Shown one piece after another: positions 47,985 to 60,244 of a stretch of 64,000 nt of DNA. Under the pieces are notes generated by a model. The model had not been told where the DNA came from. It did not search any database and worked only from the letters and a program-made list of their open reading frames with translations. Location of the stretch: the NCBI RefSeq assembly GCF_963583255.1, contig NC_084811.1, positions 19,052,088-19,116,087 on the forward strand, given 5' to 3'. The translations under genes were made by a program, and so were the position numbers. The first letter of the stretch is position 1. Each line of letters opens with the position of its first letter. This stretch comes from Pyrus communis. Taxonomy: Eukaryota > Streptophyta > Magnoliopsida > Rosales > Rosaceae.

Positions 47985-48330
47985 AACCTAATGGTGCTGC
48001 TTGTGGTGCCCCTGGTTTGGGAATTTGGCAATTGCTTAAGTTGTTTTGCAGCTTCAATCGGAATTGCTTCTTCTTTAGATGTGAAGTTGCATGTGGTTAT
48101 TCATGCCGTGGATTTAGCTTGGGAAAATGGTTAAAACTTTTTGTGGATTGAATACGATTCTTCTTTAGTGGTCAACTTTCTTTCTTCTGCTTCTTGCAAT
48201 ATTCATTGGCATTTGCATGTTTGTTGGATTAATTACCTTGCTCTTTTCTCCCCATGCAGGTTCATGCCACTCATATTTGCCAAGAGGGTAGTGCAATTGC
48301 TAATTGTTTGGCTAATTTCAGTGTGAATAA
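47985..48330 (+). pseudogene. LINE-type RNase H (RVT_3-like) remnant
   Basis: The plus strand reads NGAACGAPGLGI, then GIASSLDVKLHVVIHAVDLA WENG, WIEYDSSLVVNFLSSASCNI, and in a shifted frame VHATHICQEGSAIANCLANF and SVNNFGSLF. This is the plant RNase H layout (DGAA start, E in the AxxxALxxAxxxG helix region, D in the ExDS segment, HxxREGNxxAD end) known from the C-terminus of plant LINE reverse transcriptases. Catalytic positions are partly replaced and a stop and a frameshift occur. It may also be a domesticated RNase H pseudogene; no RT is seen upstream. Confidence 0.7.
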
Positions 48331-48748
48331 TTTTGGGAGTTTATTCTTGTCCTCCTTGTGCACTTTTGCTTACATTCATAACCTTTCTTCATGATCAAAT
48401 TTTTGGTTTTTCTAGTTTGGTCCTTGATGTTTTGTTTTTTTTGTGTGGAGCAAAAGATACTTGGTTTTCCTTTTTCTTCTTTTTCACTGACTTTAGCTTG
48501 TGCATGTCAGTTTTTCTACATGTATAGTTATTATTCTGGTCTGTAAGACTATAATGGCTTAATAAGCTATATTTTTTTTATGAGGGATAAGGTTCCTGCC
48601 CACCCCCCCTTTGTTTGTACTTTTTTTTTCTATTTAATAAATTTATTCACAACATTGCTTTCCAAGATAGAAATGCTAGAGGGAATTTGAGATTGTATTT
48701 ATTTAAAAAATGTTAGTTGTGTGAATGTGCCTTTACATAGAATTCCTT

Positions 48749-48772
48749 CATATATATATATATATATATATG
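48749..48772. repeat. (AT)n microsatellite
   Basis: About 11 AT repeats lie between ttcc ttca and tggttccttc. No other function is evident. Confidence 0.95.
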
Positions 48773-48963
48773 GTTCCTTCATGAAACTAATTGAAACAGT
48801 TTATTACATCTTCATCATAAAGATTATATACCTTCTTTACTGTTTTAATTTCTACATATACATTTGTTTTGGTACATGTTGATTGATCCCGTATGTCTAT
48901 TTTACTATTTTTGTTGCTAAAAATGATTTATTTGAACTTCCAACTCCGTCTAATTAGTATCAT

Positions 48964-50326
48964 TGATAACTCATATATTTCATGCATTTATACCATCCAT
49001 TTCTAGTCTCTTTGTGATGTTTTTGAGTTAAACTAGTTGCATTTTACCTTATTTTGAGTTAGTGTGCAATTACATGTACTTTAGGATCAATTTGAAGGCA
49101 AAAGAAGTGAAAACATGCCATTTTTGGGGTTGACCCTTATTCAAACGTGGAAAGAAGTTTAGTGACCTGTTTTGAAGCCTAAATAAAGAATCTAAAACGA
49201 ATTTGGCTGGTTAGAAGACCAAGAGCAAAATGGGAAAGGAATTGGAATATCTAGCCTAATTTGGAGGAGCCAAATAAGGAAAAAGGTTCAAAACCTTGGT
49301 TTAATGCTTGGGATCACCTTGCAATCAACTGGAGCCCCATTTAGCATATAAATACTAGGTTTCTTATCACTTTTTCAAAAGCCCCCCTTGGGGTCGCTCA
49401 GAGCTCTCTCTCCTCTCTTTTTTTGGCTTTTCTTCTAGAAACAAAACCCTATTTCCCTTCACCATTCGCTGCTACCAAAGAAACCACGCAACCACACTGT
49501 TCTTGAAGGATTTCCACATCATAATTGCTTCAAGGGGTTTTTTTTTTTTATGAATTTAATTTCGCTCATGTTCTTCTTGATATTCATATATTATGTAATC
49601 ATGTTGTATAATTAAATTCATAGCTAGGGATTTCGATGTAGCCTTGCAAACCTACTCTATGTTATTAAGTTAAAGTATTCGATTCATCAATCTGTTTTCT
49701 TGTTTCATTCATTGATTTTATAGTTCAATTTGTTTGTTTATCTTAATGTTTGATCACAATTAGGGTTTCTTATAGATTATTTGATCAAGTTTATAGCACA
49801 CATCATGGTTAATCTTGGTAAACATGTGAATGAATGAAGAAACTGCTATGCATACATCCTGCCATGTGATTTCTTTGGTTCTTGGAAGTTTTCTTGTTCT
49901 TAATGGATTCTTATTTGGTAATCTAAGTTGAACATCACAACTAGATTGCAGATTAGGAGTACTTGATCACAACCACACATCAAATGGATGATCATAAATG
50001 AGTAAAATGAACCCTAGTTGCAGATTAGAGAGTTGAATGCGTTTTGACTTAATTTTCATGGAATTGGCTTGTAATGGTGAAATCAGTATCCCTAGTTCCA
50101 TTCCCATCGTTTCTGAATCATTTTATTATTCATATTTATATTCTCTTGCATTTTAAGTTACTTAACCTTTCAAATCAAAATCCAAACTCAATTTGTTAGT
50201 TTCATTGTTTTGTGAGGGTTCACACAAAGCTTGTAATTTGTAGAGGTCTAATCAGTTTCTATGGTTCGACACCCTTACTTGTGCCACTATACTATCCTTA
50301 TATTTGCACTTGAAAGGAACACAACA
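48964..50326 (+). mobile_element. Solo LTR of a Ty3/gypsy element
   Basis: The 1363-bp unit begins TGATAACTCATATATTTC and ends GAACACAACA, with the perfect 5-bp TSD ATCAT on both sides (48959-48963 and 50327-50331). No internal region or second LTR accompanies it, so it arose by LTR-LTR recombination. TATAAATAC at 49347-49355 is a likely promoter core. The end region with ggttcgacacccttacttgt (50264-50283) resembles Athila-type LTR ends, from memory. Confidence 0.85.
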
Positions 50327-50331
50327 ATCAT

Positions 50332-52517
50332 TGAGATATATTTGGCATATGACTAAAGTGAGGAAAAAAGTTTGTTTGATGCACTAATTTAGTTGCTCTT
50401 ACATTGCATTCGATAGAGTAAATGCAAATAGAGGGAAATAAGGATTTTATGTGCACCTTCAGAATCACAACTAAGCTCTACCTTCGCTTATGCCCCCATT
50501 TGTTTTTTAGTATGTCCTACTATTTTAAGTTAAATTTAACAAACCATCCACACTAACAGCTCTTTTTTTTCAAAATAGCAACTAGCTAAAAATCTATGCA
50601 AAGGAAAATTCATAATGAAAACACCTCTACATAATGAAGATGAAGAAAAAAACGCCATTTCAAATCCACCGAAACAAAGTGATGAGCCTGAGAAAAACAA
50701 AATAGGAAATAATAGGTTTGGTGCTTTGATTCAATGTGTTTGATGTTTTTCATAAAATTTTGGTTTGTTATTGATTGGTGATGGATGATTGGTGTTTTTT
50801 TTATTGTTTGATAAATTCTACACCTTACCTACATCTTACAACTCATACCAATCGAACTATTCAACCATGTCAATAAACTATTCAACCCATACCTTTCACT
50901 TTTTCAACACTTCATAAAATTTTGAATTTTCACCAAAACCAACCCTCCCTTTACACTATCTAAAACCAGCTACCCCTTAGTGGGGGACCTTTTGGAGCTT
51001 TTATGAAATTACATAAAGTTTTGATATTTTTGTGTATTTCCACTTTGGCCCAAGAGTTTACATTTTTACGTAAAGGCCCAAAATCACTGAAGGACATATT
51101 GTTTTGCTCCTTTAATGAAGTTTTTGTAATTGTTGAAATTTTTGGATTCTAGTTGTAATTACATGAAATTGTGGACTTTTGTGTTTTTACAAAGTGACCC
51201 CAAAAGTTTTTGTTTTTGCATTGTGGCTCAATAGTTGAGGTCATTGCATTTTCGGCCCAAATTATGATGATAACAAAATGGTTTTGTCTCTTTAATGAGA
51301 ATTGGATTTTCATTTCATTTATTTCCATTTAAATGAATTCTATGAATCTGAAAACCAATTGTTTAAGTTGTTTTCTTAGTTAATGTGATTGATTAAGAAT
51401 ACGGTGATTATGAACCAAAGGCCTCAATAATTGAGCTATGTGATTGGGCGCTTTATATTATGAATTTTTGGGTTAAGTAGTTTAGATTTGAATGTAATTT
51501 GATTAGTTCAAATGCGTTGTAAAAAGGCATAAGTCCATCAAATGTGTTGTAAAAGGTCATAAGCCCTTCTCTTTATTTCAAGTATTCTTTTTTGTTTATT
51601 TGCATGCAAATTGGAATAGTTGGGTCCAACGCCCAATAGGAAATGATGGTTTAATTAGATTAAACGTGTAACTAAAATCAACAACTACCTACCTTAGACC
51701 CAAGGTCCAACACAAGGTTCATGTTGGATCAAATCAAACCGTTCATAATCATCCTAAGACCTAAAATGCCTATATAGTTCATATGTGGATGCAATGCATT
51801 CGTTAGTAGTTCCATATAGTCTCGCGTGTTTCATCGAAATAGTGGGAGTATTATATACTACTAATTCATATAAACTTGAACCAATGGTTGTCATAGGCCC
51901 AAGTTCTTTTAATAAGATTAAAATGAAATTGATGTAGCCCAACACTACTCCCTTAACAAAATGAATATTAAGTTGATAAGCGAGAGATGCTTTGAACATC
52001 TCTTCGTAGGCCTTTTACCGTGGTGTGCTCCAATCGTTTGTGACTCATACACCAGCTTTACCCTATCATAGGGAAGTTCAAAGTATGTGCTTACATTCTG
52101 GAGGAGTTCATATGTACGTACATGATGTGGTGAGGTCGGCAATGAGGATGGCCAACATCATATCATTGTGAGGCTATTCTTGAACCTCTACACGAACTAG
52201 CATGGTGGGAATGATTAACTAAGTGCAATGGTGCCAACATCATATCATTGTGAGGCATCATTCTCTAGATGCCAAACTAGATGGGTAATTACAAGAGTTG
52301 TAAATGACTAAAGCGTTATTCTCTCATCATTATTGTTACTAAAAAAACACCATACCCCGCTAAGAGTTCAACATAACTCTCAGATTCCATTGAGGGATGT
52401 GGAATTTGCCAAAAATAGCAGGTGTTACTATTTGATTTAAGACCCAATCAAGTGGATTTTTTTTTTTTTTAAATCAACAATCTAATACGATTTCTGTTAT
52501 GTTATGTAGTTAACGAC
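50332..52517. other. AT-rich intergenic sequence and degraded flank of a copia element
   Basis: No gene is recognised in 50332-51600. From about 51700 to 52517 the sequence probably belongs to the 5' part of the copia element whose gag starts at 52518. It includes an imperfect duplication around ccaacatcatatcattgtga at 52154-52173 and 52226-52245. No LTR boundary can be fixed. Confidence 0.4.
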
Positions 52518-54860
52518 ATGCCTAAAATTACACCTACCATTATACTTGACAAAAAGAGCCTTAGGGGCCAACGGTTCCTTGCTTGGTATCATCACATTGA
52601 GAATGTCTCAAAGACGAATGACATATCGTATGTGCTCAAGCAATCCCCTCCTCATGTACCTCCTATGAAACTAGCTTCAAAGGAGGAGTGTCAAAATTAT
52701 GCTAGACACTATGAGGATGACTTACAAGCTAAATGCTTAATCCTCACTTCACTTAGTGAGGAGCTTAAGAAGCTACATAAGCACATGGACACTTCATGTG
52801 CCAAGGTTGATAGTTTGCATAAGATGCATGACATTGAGACTAGTAATCTACGATTCTCAAATGTTTGTAGTCTATTGAATGCCAAAATGGCAAAGGGAAC
52901 ATCGGTCCAAAAATCCAAAGGAAAATCCTTTCATTGTGGAAATGATGAACGTTGGAAGAAGAAATACAAGGTGTGCATTGTGAGCCTTATGACACGAACT
53001 TTTGAAGGGACTATTTCTGTCATGGAGAGTGCTTTTATAGTAAGCTCCAATTCCTGGATATTTGATTCAAGTGCTAGTCAACATATATGCAATTCGTTGC
53101 AGGGACTAACAAGGAGCAGGACACTGCACAATAGGGAGATAATTGTGCAAGTTGGGAACTTCACTAAGACCTCTGCAAAAGCAGTAGGCACCAACATGCT
53201 TAAACTACCCTCTAGGGAAGTCTTGGAACTTAAAAATTGTTTATATTTTACTTCATGTATAAAGAATTTGATTTCCATCTCTATGGTTTTACGAGATGGG
53301 CACTCAGTATTGTTTGACAAAATGAGCCGCACTTTATACTTGAACGGTCATATTATCTCTCATGGTAATATGATAGAGGGACTTTTTCACCTAGAGACAA
53401 GTAGTGGGATGTACTGTATTGAAAGCGCGAACACCTCAAAACCCAAAATGACTAGAGAAGAAGCTAACCAAGAAAAGATATGGCATCTTAAACTTGGACA
53501 CGTGAACCTTGATAAGATTCGCAAGATGTCGAAAGATGGATATTTCCGCCCATTAGGTAATAACCAAATGGGTACTTGTGATGTTGCTTGAAAGGGAAGA
53601 TGACTAAATCTCCATTCATTGGGAAGGGAGAACGTGCCACTGAAATTCTAGGGTTAATCCACACTAGTGTATGTGGACCTATGTCTATTACATCGAGATG
53701 AGGCTTCTCCTACTATATCACATTCACTGACGATCACTCTCGGTTTAGCTATGTGTATCTTATGAAGCACAAGTCAGAATCCTTTGAAAAGTTCAAAGAA
53801 TTCAAGAATGAAGTTGAGAAGCAAACTGGGAAGCAGATAAAGATCCTAAGATCAGATTGAGGAGGAGAGTATCTAAGTAATGAGTTCCTAGATTATCTCA
53901 AAGAGTGTGGAATAATATCACAGTGGACTCCACCGGGAACTCCATAACTTCATGGAGTTTCTAAAAGGAGAAATCGAACCTTGATGAACATGGTTCGTTC
54001 TATGATGAGTTTTGCCGATCTACCAGTAACATTCTAGGGATACACTCTATATACAGTAACTTACTTGCTTAATAGAGTACCTTCCAATCCAGTTTCACAG
54101 ACACCCTAGGAGATATGGCACAGGAGAAGGCCAAGTCTTAATCATATTAAGATTTGGGGTTGTGAAGCATATGTCAAGAAGCTTGAAGCTACTAAGCTTG
54201 AAGTGAGATTAGTTACGTGCTATTTTGTGGGATATCCTAGAGAAACTATGGGATATGAATTCTACCATCTTGATGACTAGAAAGTCTTTGTCGCCACTAC
54301 TGCTAAGTTTCTAAAGGACGAATTTGTTCTCAAATGACCTACAAGTAAAACGATGGAAATTAATGAGATTAATGATAAACCACAAACAAACACTCGACAA
54401 GTTGACAACCCTATACCTGAACCCTTAGCTCCATGTATATCTGAACAGGTCAGCAAGCCACCTAAAAGGTATGGCTTGGATAATGACTTTGGGGAATTGC
54501 ACATTCTGGGTGACAATGACACAAAAGAGGACCCTAGAGACTACACTGAAGCAATATCTAACATTGATTCAAAGAGGTGGCAAGAGGCCATGAAATCTGA
54601 GATGGATTCTATGTATCAGAATCAGGTCTGGACTCTTGTAGGCCATCCAGAAGGTATAGTACCTGTTAGAAACAACTGGGTCTTCAAGAGAAAGATAGGC
54701 GCTGATGGGAACATGGAGACTTATAAGGTAAGCCAAGGGTTACAGGCAACGAGAAGGGATTGACTATGAAGAAACCTTCTCTCATGTAGTCATAATTAAG
54801 TTCATTCGGATTTTGCTTGATATAGCTACGTACGCGATTGTATGGAATTTCGTAAGCAAA
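52518..54860 (+). pseudogene. Truncated Ty1/copia gag-pol pseudogene
   Basis: The frame from ATG 52518 is open for 357 residues: a gag domain (MPKITPTIILDKKSLRGQRF... start replaced here by its first residues; WYHHIENVSKTNDISYVL), a zinc-knuckle remnant (FHCGNDERWKKKYK), retropepsin with active site DSSASQHIC (D-S-S rather than D-S/T-G), and the pre-integrase box WHLKLGHVNLDKIRKMSKDG. A stop at 53589 ends this frame. Integrase follows with stops at about 53640-54130 (FTDDHSRFSYVYLM-like), then the start of RT at 54353-54763 (WQEAMKSEMDSMYQNQVWTL, NNWVFKRKIGADGN) and FIRILLDIATYA at about 54800-54836, where similarity ends. The 3' half and both LTRs are missing; the right breakpoint adjoins a gypsy derivative. 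Confidence 0.88.
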
Positions 54861-55721
54861 AGTCCGAGAGAACTCCTTGCTTTTATGTAACCAATTATGT
54901 GGGTTGCTTAACAAGTATCATAACACTTTAGAAATTAGTGTAGATCTTTAAATGATCATTTCGCGCTTTGGCAAAGGTGAAGCTTATAGACTATGTAGCA
55001 TGTCGACAGTGAATAAAGCCTTGTATATGCATGTTAACTTGTTTAACCTTTCACAAAAACGTGTGTTTGTATAAGTTTAGCGCAGTTTACTACTTGAACG
55101 GCAAGCCGTAGGTAGTCTTCTGGAAACAGTAGGCTACCTTAGTGCACTCAGTATCAGCATTAGGGTTCCAGGGCAGCAGTTCATAGGGCATACTGCGTAA
55201 TGTGCTTCATCTATCACTAAGGCCCGGTTCCCCACGTACTAGGCCAAAAGACCCAAAATTCTTTAGTTAGCTAAGCCTTGAAAAAGACCATTGTAACTAC
55301 TTCTAGGAATCCTAGCGCAAGCCATCGTGCACCTAGTTATACCAGAGCAGCCCAACTCATCCATGTCTGGATATCGGAGTGTAAAGTTTATCCTCTGGTA
55401 TTGGAGAGCAAACCATGTAGGTGTCGGGAAATTGGTTTACCCTCTCGCACTCGAGAGCATGTTGGTCCCTAAAGAGGGTGCAATTCCTACGATAAGTCCC
55501 TAAGGAGGGCGCGACCTTCTTTTGAAGTATAGGTGTGATCAGTTGTTGTAAGCATGCAGTCGAGCCAAGTTGTAAATTACTTCTTACTTTGTCATTGAAA
55601 AACGAGTGAAACAAACAAAATCTTAGCTGTAAAGTAGAAACTGCGTAACTGGATAGTCATCGGCTTGCGAGGTGGTGCCCGTCGAGCTGCTTGAGTATTC
55701 GGGCTTTGATGTAGTGGGAGG

Positions 55722-56402
55722 TCACGCATGGTAATTCCTCAGATTGTAGATGTTCCACTGCTTTTCGATCTTTTTGTCATTCATGGTAGTGAAGGTGTAA
55801 CTACCCTTGCCGCCTACTCTGCTGATCTTGTATGGACTTTCCCATATAGGATCCATTTTCTTGGAGCCTTCTTTGCAAATAGTGATGAAGGCTTTTCTTA
55901 GGACTAGATCTCCGGGCTGAAACTGGCGGATCTTGGTCCTTTTGTTATAACTGGAAAGGAGCTGTTGCTGGTAAGCTGTGATGTGGGTGATGACCTTCTC
56001 ACATTCCTCCTCTGCCAGATCCAAATTTGTGGCCATCTCATTTTCATTCTGCTCGATTCTTAGCAGTAGAGTGTTGATACTTGGCACAATGACATTAGGA
56101 TGAATGATTGCTTCTGAACCAAATGCCAAAAAGAAAAGAATATCACCGGTTGCTCGTCGTTTGGTTGTACGATACGCCCATAGACATCCGGGAAATTCGT
56201 CTGGCCATTTTCCTTTCTTTTCGGAAAGGGATTTCTTGAGGCATTTGAGAATCGTCTTATTGGATGCTTCGACCTGCCCATTGCCTTGGGGATACCTCGG
56301 TGTGAACATGTGCTGCTTGATGCCATTTCTGGAAAAACTTTGCCAAATCTTTGCCCACGAATTGTGGGCCGTTGTCGGTGACGATGGATTGAGAGAAGCC
56401 AA
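55722..56402 (-). pseudogene. Gypsy integrase C-terminal part
   Basis: The sequence starts at FSQSIVTDNGPQFVGKDLAK (second catalytic Asp) and after a frameshift near 56338 continues as FTPRYPQGNGQVEASNKTIL (catalytic Glu), GKWPDEFPGCLWAYRTTKR and FQPGDLVLRKAF to a stop at 55722. The HHCC zinc finger and first catalytic Asp are missing. The C-terminal part is open and well kept. It is fused in frame, upstream, to gag sequence. Confidence 0.85.
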
Positions 56403-58143
56403 TCTTCGCCTTCTCTGCTTTAAACCTCTTCACATAGTAGCGCAACGACTCCTTTGGATTCTTCTTCACATTGAACAAATGATCAGACTTCTTCTTGATT
56501 GAGCGGTATGATGAGTATTCTTTGGTGAAAGCCAAGGAAAGCTCATTAGATTTCCAGATGGATCATGGCGGTAAGGTGTGAAACCAATCTTGCACCTTGC
56601 CTTGTAAAGCAGTGGCGAATATCTTGCACATAAGATCATTGTTGTTCCGATAAATGACCATTATGTTTCGGTAGTGCTTTAAGTACTTCTCTAGATCGGG
56701 GGCATGCTGAACTTGCATGGTGGCTCTGCCTACTCGATCTCGTCCGTAAAGGGTGACTTGCTTATGTTGGTCAGGTCTCATCGTAACGCCTTATAAATGA
56801 CCTTGTTACGTTGAAAATCATGTAATCGGTCGATCAAAAACCTTTGTACTTCTTCCTGAATTTACCTTTGTTAGGGTATTGGAGCTCTCGGTTGCCCCTA
56901 GTCTTGACCTGCTAGTCTAGGCTACTCTTCTATGCGCTTGGCTCGTCTACACCGCGACTGCGGTGCATGTGGTACATCATTAGCAAGCGAGTTAATTCCT
57001 CATATATTGCCAGTTGAACTTGAGTTGGATTGAGTGACTACTTCTCTCTGTCCATCGTGCTCCCTACTCCGATGTCAGGTGGATGATGCTCCTTGCGGGC
57101 CTAGCCACGAATGAACACTTCGCTTGAAAGCTTGCTCATGTTGATTATTGTAGTATGGCCCTAACCGTGAATATATGCTCGTCCATGGAGCCTAATCGAG
57201 AGCACACACTTTTTCACGCGCTAAGACGAGAGTATACGCTATCTCACGGGCCTAGTCGGGAGTGTGTATTGCCAAAATGCTCGTTTCGTGGCTGGTCGAG
57301 TGGCTGCTTGATGGGATGCTGCTGGAAAGGTTCTTCATCATCCCTTATCCTACTTCAAGACACCTTGTTTAGGGCACGTTGCATCTTGGTGCGCTGCAAG
57401 AGCTGATTCACCAAAGTCATATGTTGTTCTCCATTTGGGTTAGAAGATCTTGGACAGAATGCATCTCCTTAAGTAACGAAAGTGTAATGGACTCCGGGTG
57501 CGAGATTTGAGTTGGGAAATGTCAAATCTGAGGAGAAATAGGGCGAAAATGCCCTTGGTTCAATCGTCAGGCCATAAATATGAAGCCATGATGGTTGGAC
57601 TGCTTGGGAAACCACGGGAGTGGGCTGCTTCACGTGCGGCATATGTGCGTGTTGGGCCTGGGCTCAGCTCGTGCTTGGTTGTGGTTCGGGTTGGCTCGCC
57701 TTAGGCTTGGACCTATGTGGTTTAAAATGGCATGTTTGGGCCCTCTGGTATTAGGCTCAGCATTGAAGTAAACTAGGCTCGTGATGACCTTGGGCCTGTG
57801 AGGTATAGGCCGCTGCTTCTGCCGTGGCTGCCAGATTATGGGCTTGCTCTACTTGGGCCTTCTTGCCTTGGGCGGGGCTAAGTTCTCTTATGGCGCGGGC
57901 ATGGGCTCGCTGCTGCAAGGTGACATGGGCCTAGGCTTACGACTGCAAAGTGAGGCTTGCTATTTAGGCTCGGATCTCACCGTGAGTTGCTACAGTGGCT
58001 GCTGTCGTGGTGGCTACCACGATGGTGCCCTGTAGGGGTGATGCCGCTCCACTCGCCATTGCGTTGAGCCTCATGGATCGTCGTGGTCCAAATCCTTGAA
58101 CGTAAGAAGTTCCGTTCGTCGTGGTTTTTGAATTTCTTGTCAT
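56403..58143 (-). pseudogene. Gypsy gag pseudogene, fused in frame to integrase
   Basis: The ATG at 58143 gives MTRNSKTTTNGTSYVQGFGP, a typical start for this group, followed by a low-complexity region (57980-57160) with stops. The capsid part has MVIYRNNNDLMCKIFATALQ and GKVQDWFHTLPP (56690-56563) and then FTKEYSSYRSIKKKSDHLFN and ESLRYYVKRFKAEKAKI (56535-56401). At about 56400 the frame passes without a break into integrase. It would have made the capsid protein. Confidence 0.78.
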
Positions 58144-58292
58144 TATACTTTTCTTTTACATTTATCCAAAGAATTTTTATATAAAAAATTTCTAGGAATA
58201 AGAACGTACAAAAAATATACGAATGAACAAAAAATGAATGCGAGAGTCTTCTTCGAGTGTGTGAATCAAGACTCTCAATGAAAGTACTAATT

Positions 58293-58828
58293 TGTGGATG
58301 AACAATTGACACCTAAGATCAAGGCCAAGAGCCTCACGCGCCCACGATGAATTTGGGGGAGGGGGGCTTTGGTTGAAAAGTCACCAATGCCAAAGTTAGA
58401 AATTTAGAGAGAAAATGTATAGAAAATTTTCGGAGAAGAATGAACTTTTTGTTTTTGGAGAAATGATGGGCTATATATAGGGGTGGCCGGCCCTATTTGG
58501 AGAAACAGGGACTGGCCATATAGTGAAATTCTTGCTATAATTGCAATCAATTAGGAAATTAATCAATTAATTTTGGTAATTAATCCGAATTTGAAAAGAA
58601 TAATTGGAAGTTACCTTGTGGGTGAGGATTTGATGAGGAATGATGAAAGGATTTTGAATAAATACCATTTTGATCACCTTTGACCTCGTTTGAGCCGTTG
58701 TTGTCCGTTATATGCGCGTGGGAATCCCGATGTGCCTCAAGGGTAATTTTGTCTTTTTCACCCAAAAGTCCACGTGTCGCCTCTATATTTTTCTTGATTA
58801 TTTTTGGCTCCACAAGTATGGCCTAACA
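58293..58828 (-). repeat. 5' LTR of the gypsy derivative
   Basis: In element orientation it starts TGTTAGGCCATACTTG (58828 leftward) and ends CATCCACA (58293), followed by AATTAGTACTTTCATTGAGA, a form of the primer-binding region seen in related plant gypsy elements. A TATA-like CCTATATATAGC lies near 58481-58470. The bases beyond the start are ctatt (58829-58833); no matching copy is available at the other end. Confidence 0.7.
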
Positions 58829-58833
58829 CTATT

Positions 58834-59535
58834 TATTTAAAAATATTTTTTGCAGGGCTATAATTATGGACGAGATTATATTTAGTGTGAAGTTTAGACT
58901 TAAATGATTTGCCTTTCATTGTCAATACTATAAATGTACCACACATACTTTAATTAGATTTTAAGATATACTCTCATTAAGGGTTGTTGCTCTTGGAAAT
59001 AAGTGTCCAAAAGTGTGGCACATCACCTTTTTGGTTTGTTCATGCATATGCATTTCAGGAAATTTCTATCACATTCTGACTTGTAATGTTGTCTCATCAA
59101 TATTGTTCACTGCTTTCACGCGAGTTGGGCACGCAATTTAAGTATGTCCACATGGGCTAATTATCACTTTTTTGCTGATAGCCAGCTTTTCACTCTTGAT
59201 CTACTTAGATTTTCACTTGTTCGGTGCTTGGTTAGATTTTATCTTTGGAGTGAGAGAGTGCATTAAAGCTTTGAAGCTTCTCCTCCTCATTTATGAAACA
59301 TTAGCTGCCAAACCAATTTTCATGTGAAAAATTGCCAATCATTGAGAAATAGGTGTGCATTGTTTTCATGGCCTAACTTTAAGTTTCAAATCTTCATTTT
59401 AGATGTAGATCAGATTCATGTCAATTATTCTTCCTTCAACTGTTTGACTGGAGAAACTAACTTGTCTTTTGAATCCACACTTCATATCATTCTACAGGAT
59501 ATTCCGCTTGATACCAATTTCATTTAGCCCTTTCG
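58834..59535. other. Intergenic sequence, nothing recognised
   Basis: AT-rich sequence with one 67-codon chance ORF (59324-59527). No domain, repeat or RNA gene is recognised. Confidence 0.5.
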
Positions 59536-59539
59536 ATTA

Positions 59540-59745
59540 GAGATGACCTTATTTGTACTGTTTCTTTCTCTCTCCTATTTCTTCTTCGTTTTCTCTCTCT
59601 TCCTTCTCCTTCCTACCCATGTCTCTATCTTGCTCTCTCTCCCCTCCTTCTCATTCGCCATTTTATCTCTCTTCTCCTTCTTCCTACCTCTCTCTCTTAT
59701 CATCCTTCTTTGTCTCTCTCTCTCTCTTATTTCCCCAGATTATGA
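59540..59745. repeat. Pyrimidine-rich (CTCTCT/CTTC) tract
   Basis: About 200 bases are almost purely C and T on the plus strand, with many ctctctct and cttcttcc runs. Long open frames through it (Leu/Ser/Phe-rich) are compositional artefacts. Confidence 0.85.
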
Positions 59746-59844
59746 GTGTTTTTTTTTCTTTTATAAGAACGAATGAGATTTTAAATTTTTGGTTTGGCAA
59801 TTTAGTATTTTTTTTTCTTTTTTGAAAGTATTTGATTTTAAGGT

Positions 59845-60240
59845 CTTGATTGATTTGGATGCATGAATTTTGAATCTGATCTTGTGTAAGTGCGGAATTT
59901 TGAAACTGATCTTTGCAGAAATACTGGAATTTTGAAACTACTCTTGCATAAGTGTTTTAAAATTTTTGAAATTGGTATTGTAAAAAGTGCTGAAATTTTT
60001 TAAATTGATCTTGCAAAAATGTTGAAATTTTGAAACTGATCTCGCTAAAGTATTAGAATTTTGAAACTGATCTTGCATAAGTGTTTTAAAAATTTTGAAA
60101 CTAGTATTGCAGAAAGTGTTGAAATTTTTTAAACTGATCTTGCAAAAATGTTGAAATTTTGAAACTGATATCGCAAAAGTGTTGAAATTTTGAAACAGAT
60201 ATTGCAAAAATGCTGAAATCTTGCATAAATGATCGAGGAG
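59845..60240. repeat. Tandem repeats of about 30 bp with a longer period of about 127 bp
   Basis: Units of the type ttgaaattttgaaactgatc plus ttgcaaaaatg repeat at least ten times. A larger block containing cttgcataagtgttttaaaa, (g/a)gtattg, gtgctgaaattttttaaa(t/c)tga and cttgcaaaaatg occurs at about 59944 and again at about 60072, giving a second-order period near 127-130 bp. On the minus strand it reads as repeated QFQNFNTFARSVSKF-like peptides, judged an artefact. Confidence 0.8.
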
Positions 60241-60244
60241 AAAT

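Larger units (their letters stand above)
54860..58828 (-). mobile_element. Ty3/gypsy deletion derivative with one LTR
   Basis: On the minus strand, a 5' LTR (58828-58293) is followed by gag (from an ATG at 58143), a truncated integrase (about 56400-55722) and a 3' non-coding region (55720-54860). Protease, RT and RNase H are missing because gag is fused to integrase. No 3' LTR is seen on the left, where the sequence meets the end of a truncated copia pol near 54840-54860. The exact left limit is inferred from the loss of copia similarity. Confidence 0.75.

Noticed and set aside
59543..59825. Leu/Ser/Phe-rich plus-strand ORFs that look like membrane segments
   Set aside because: They are translations of a pyrimidine-rich tract.
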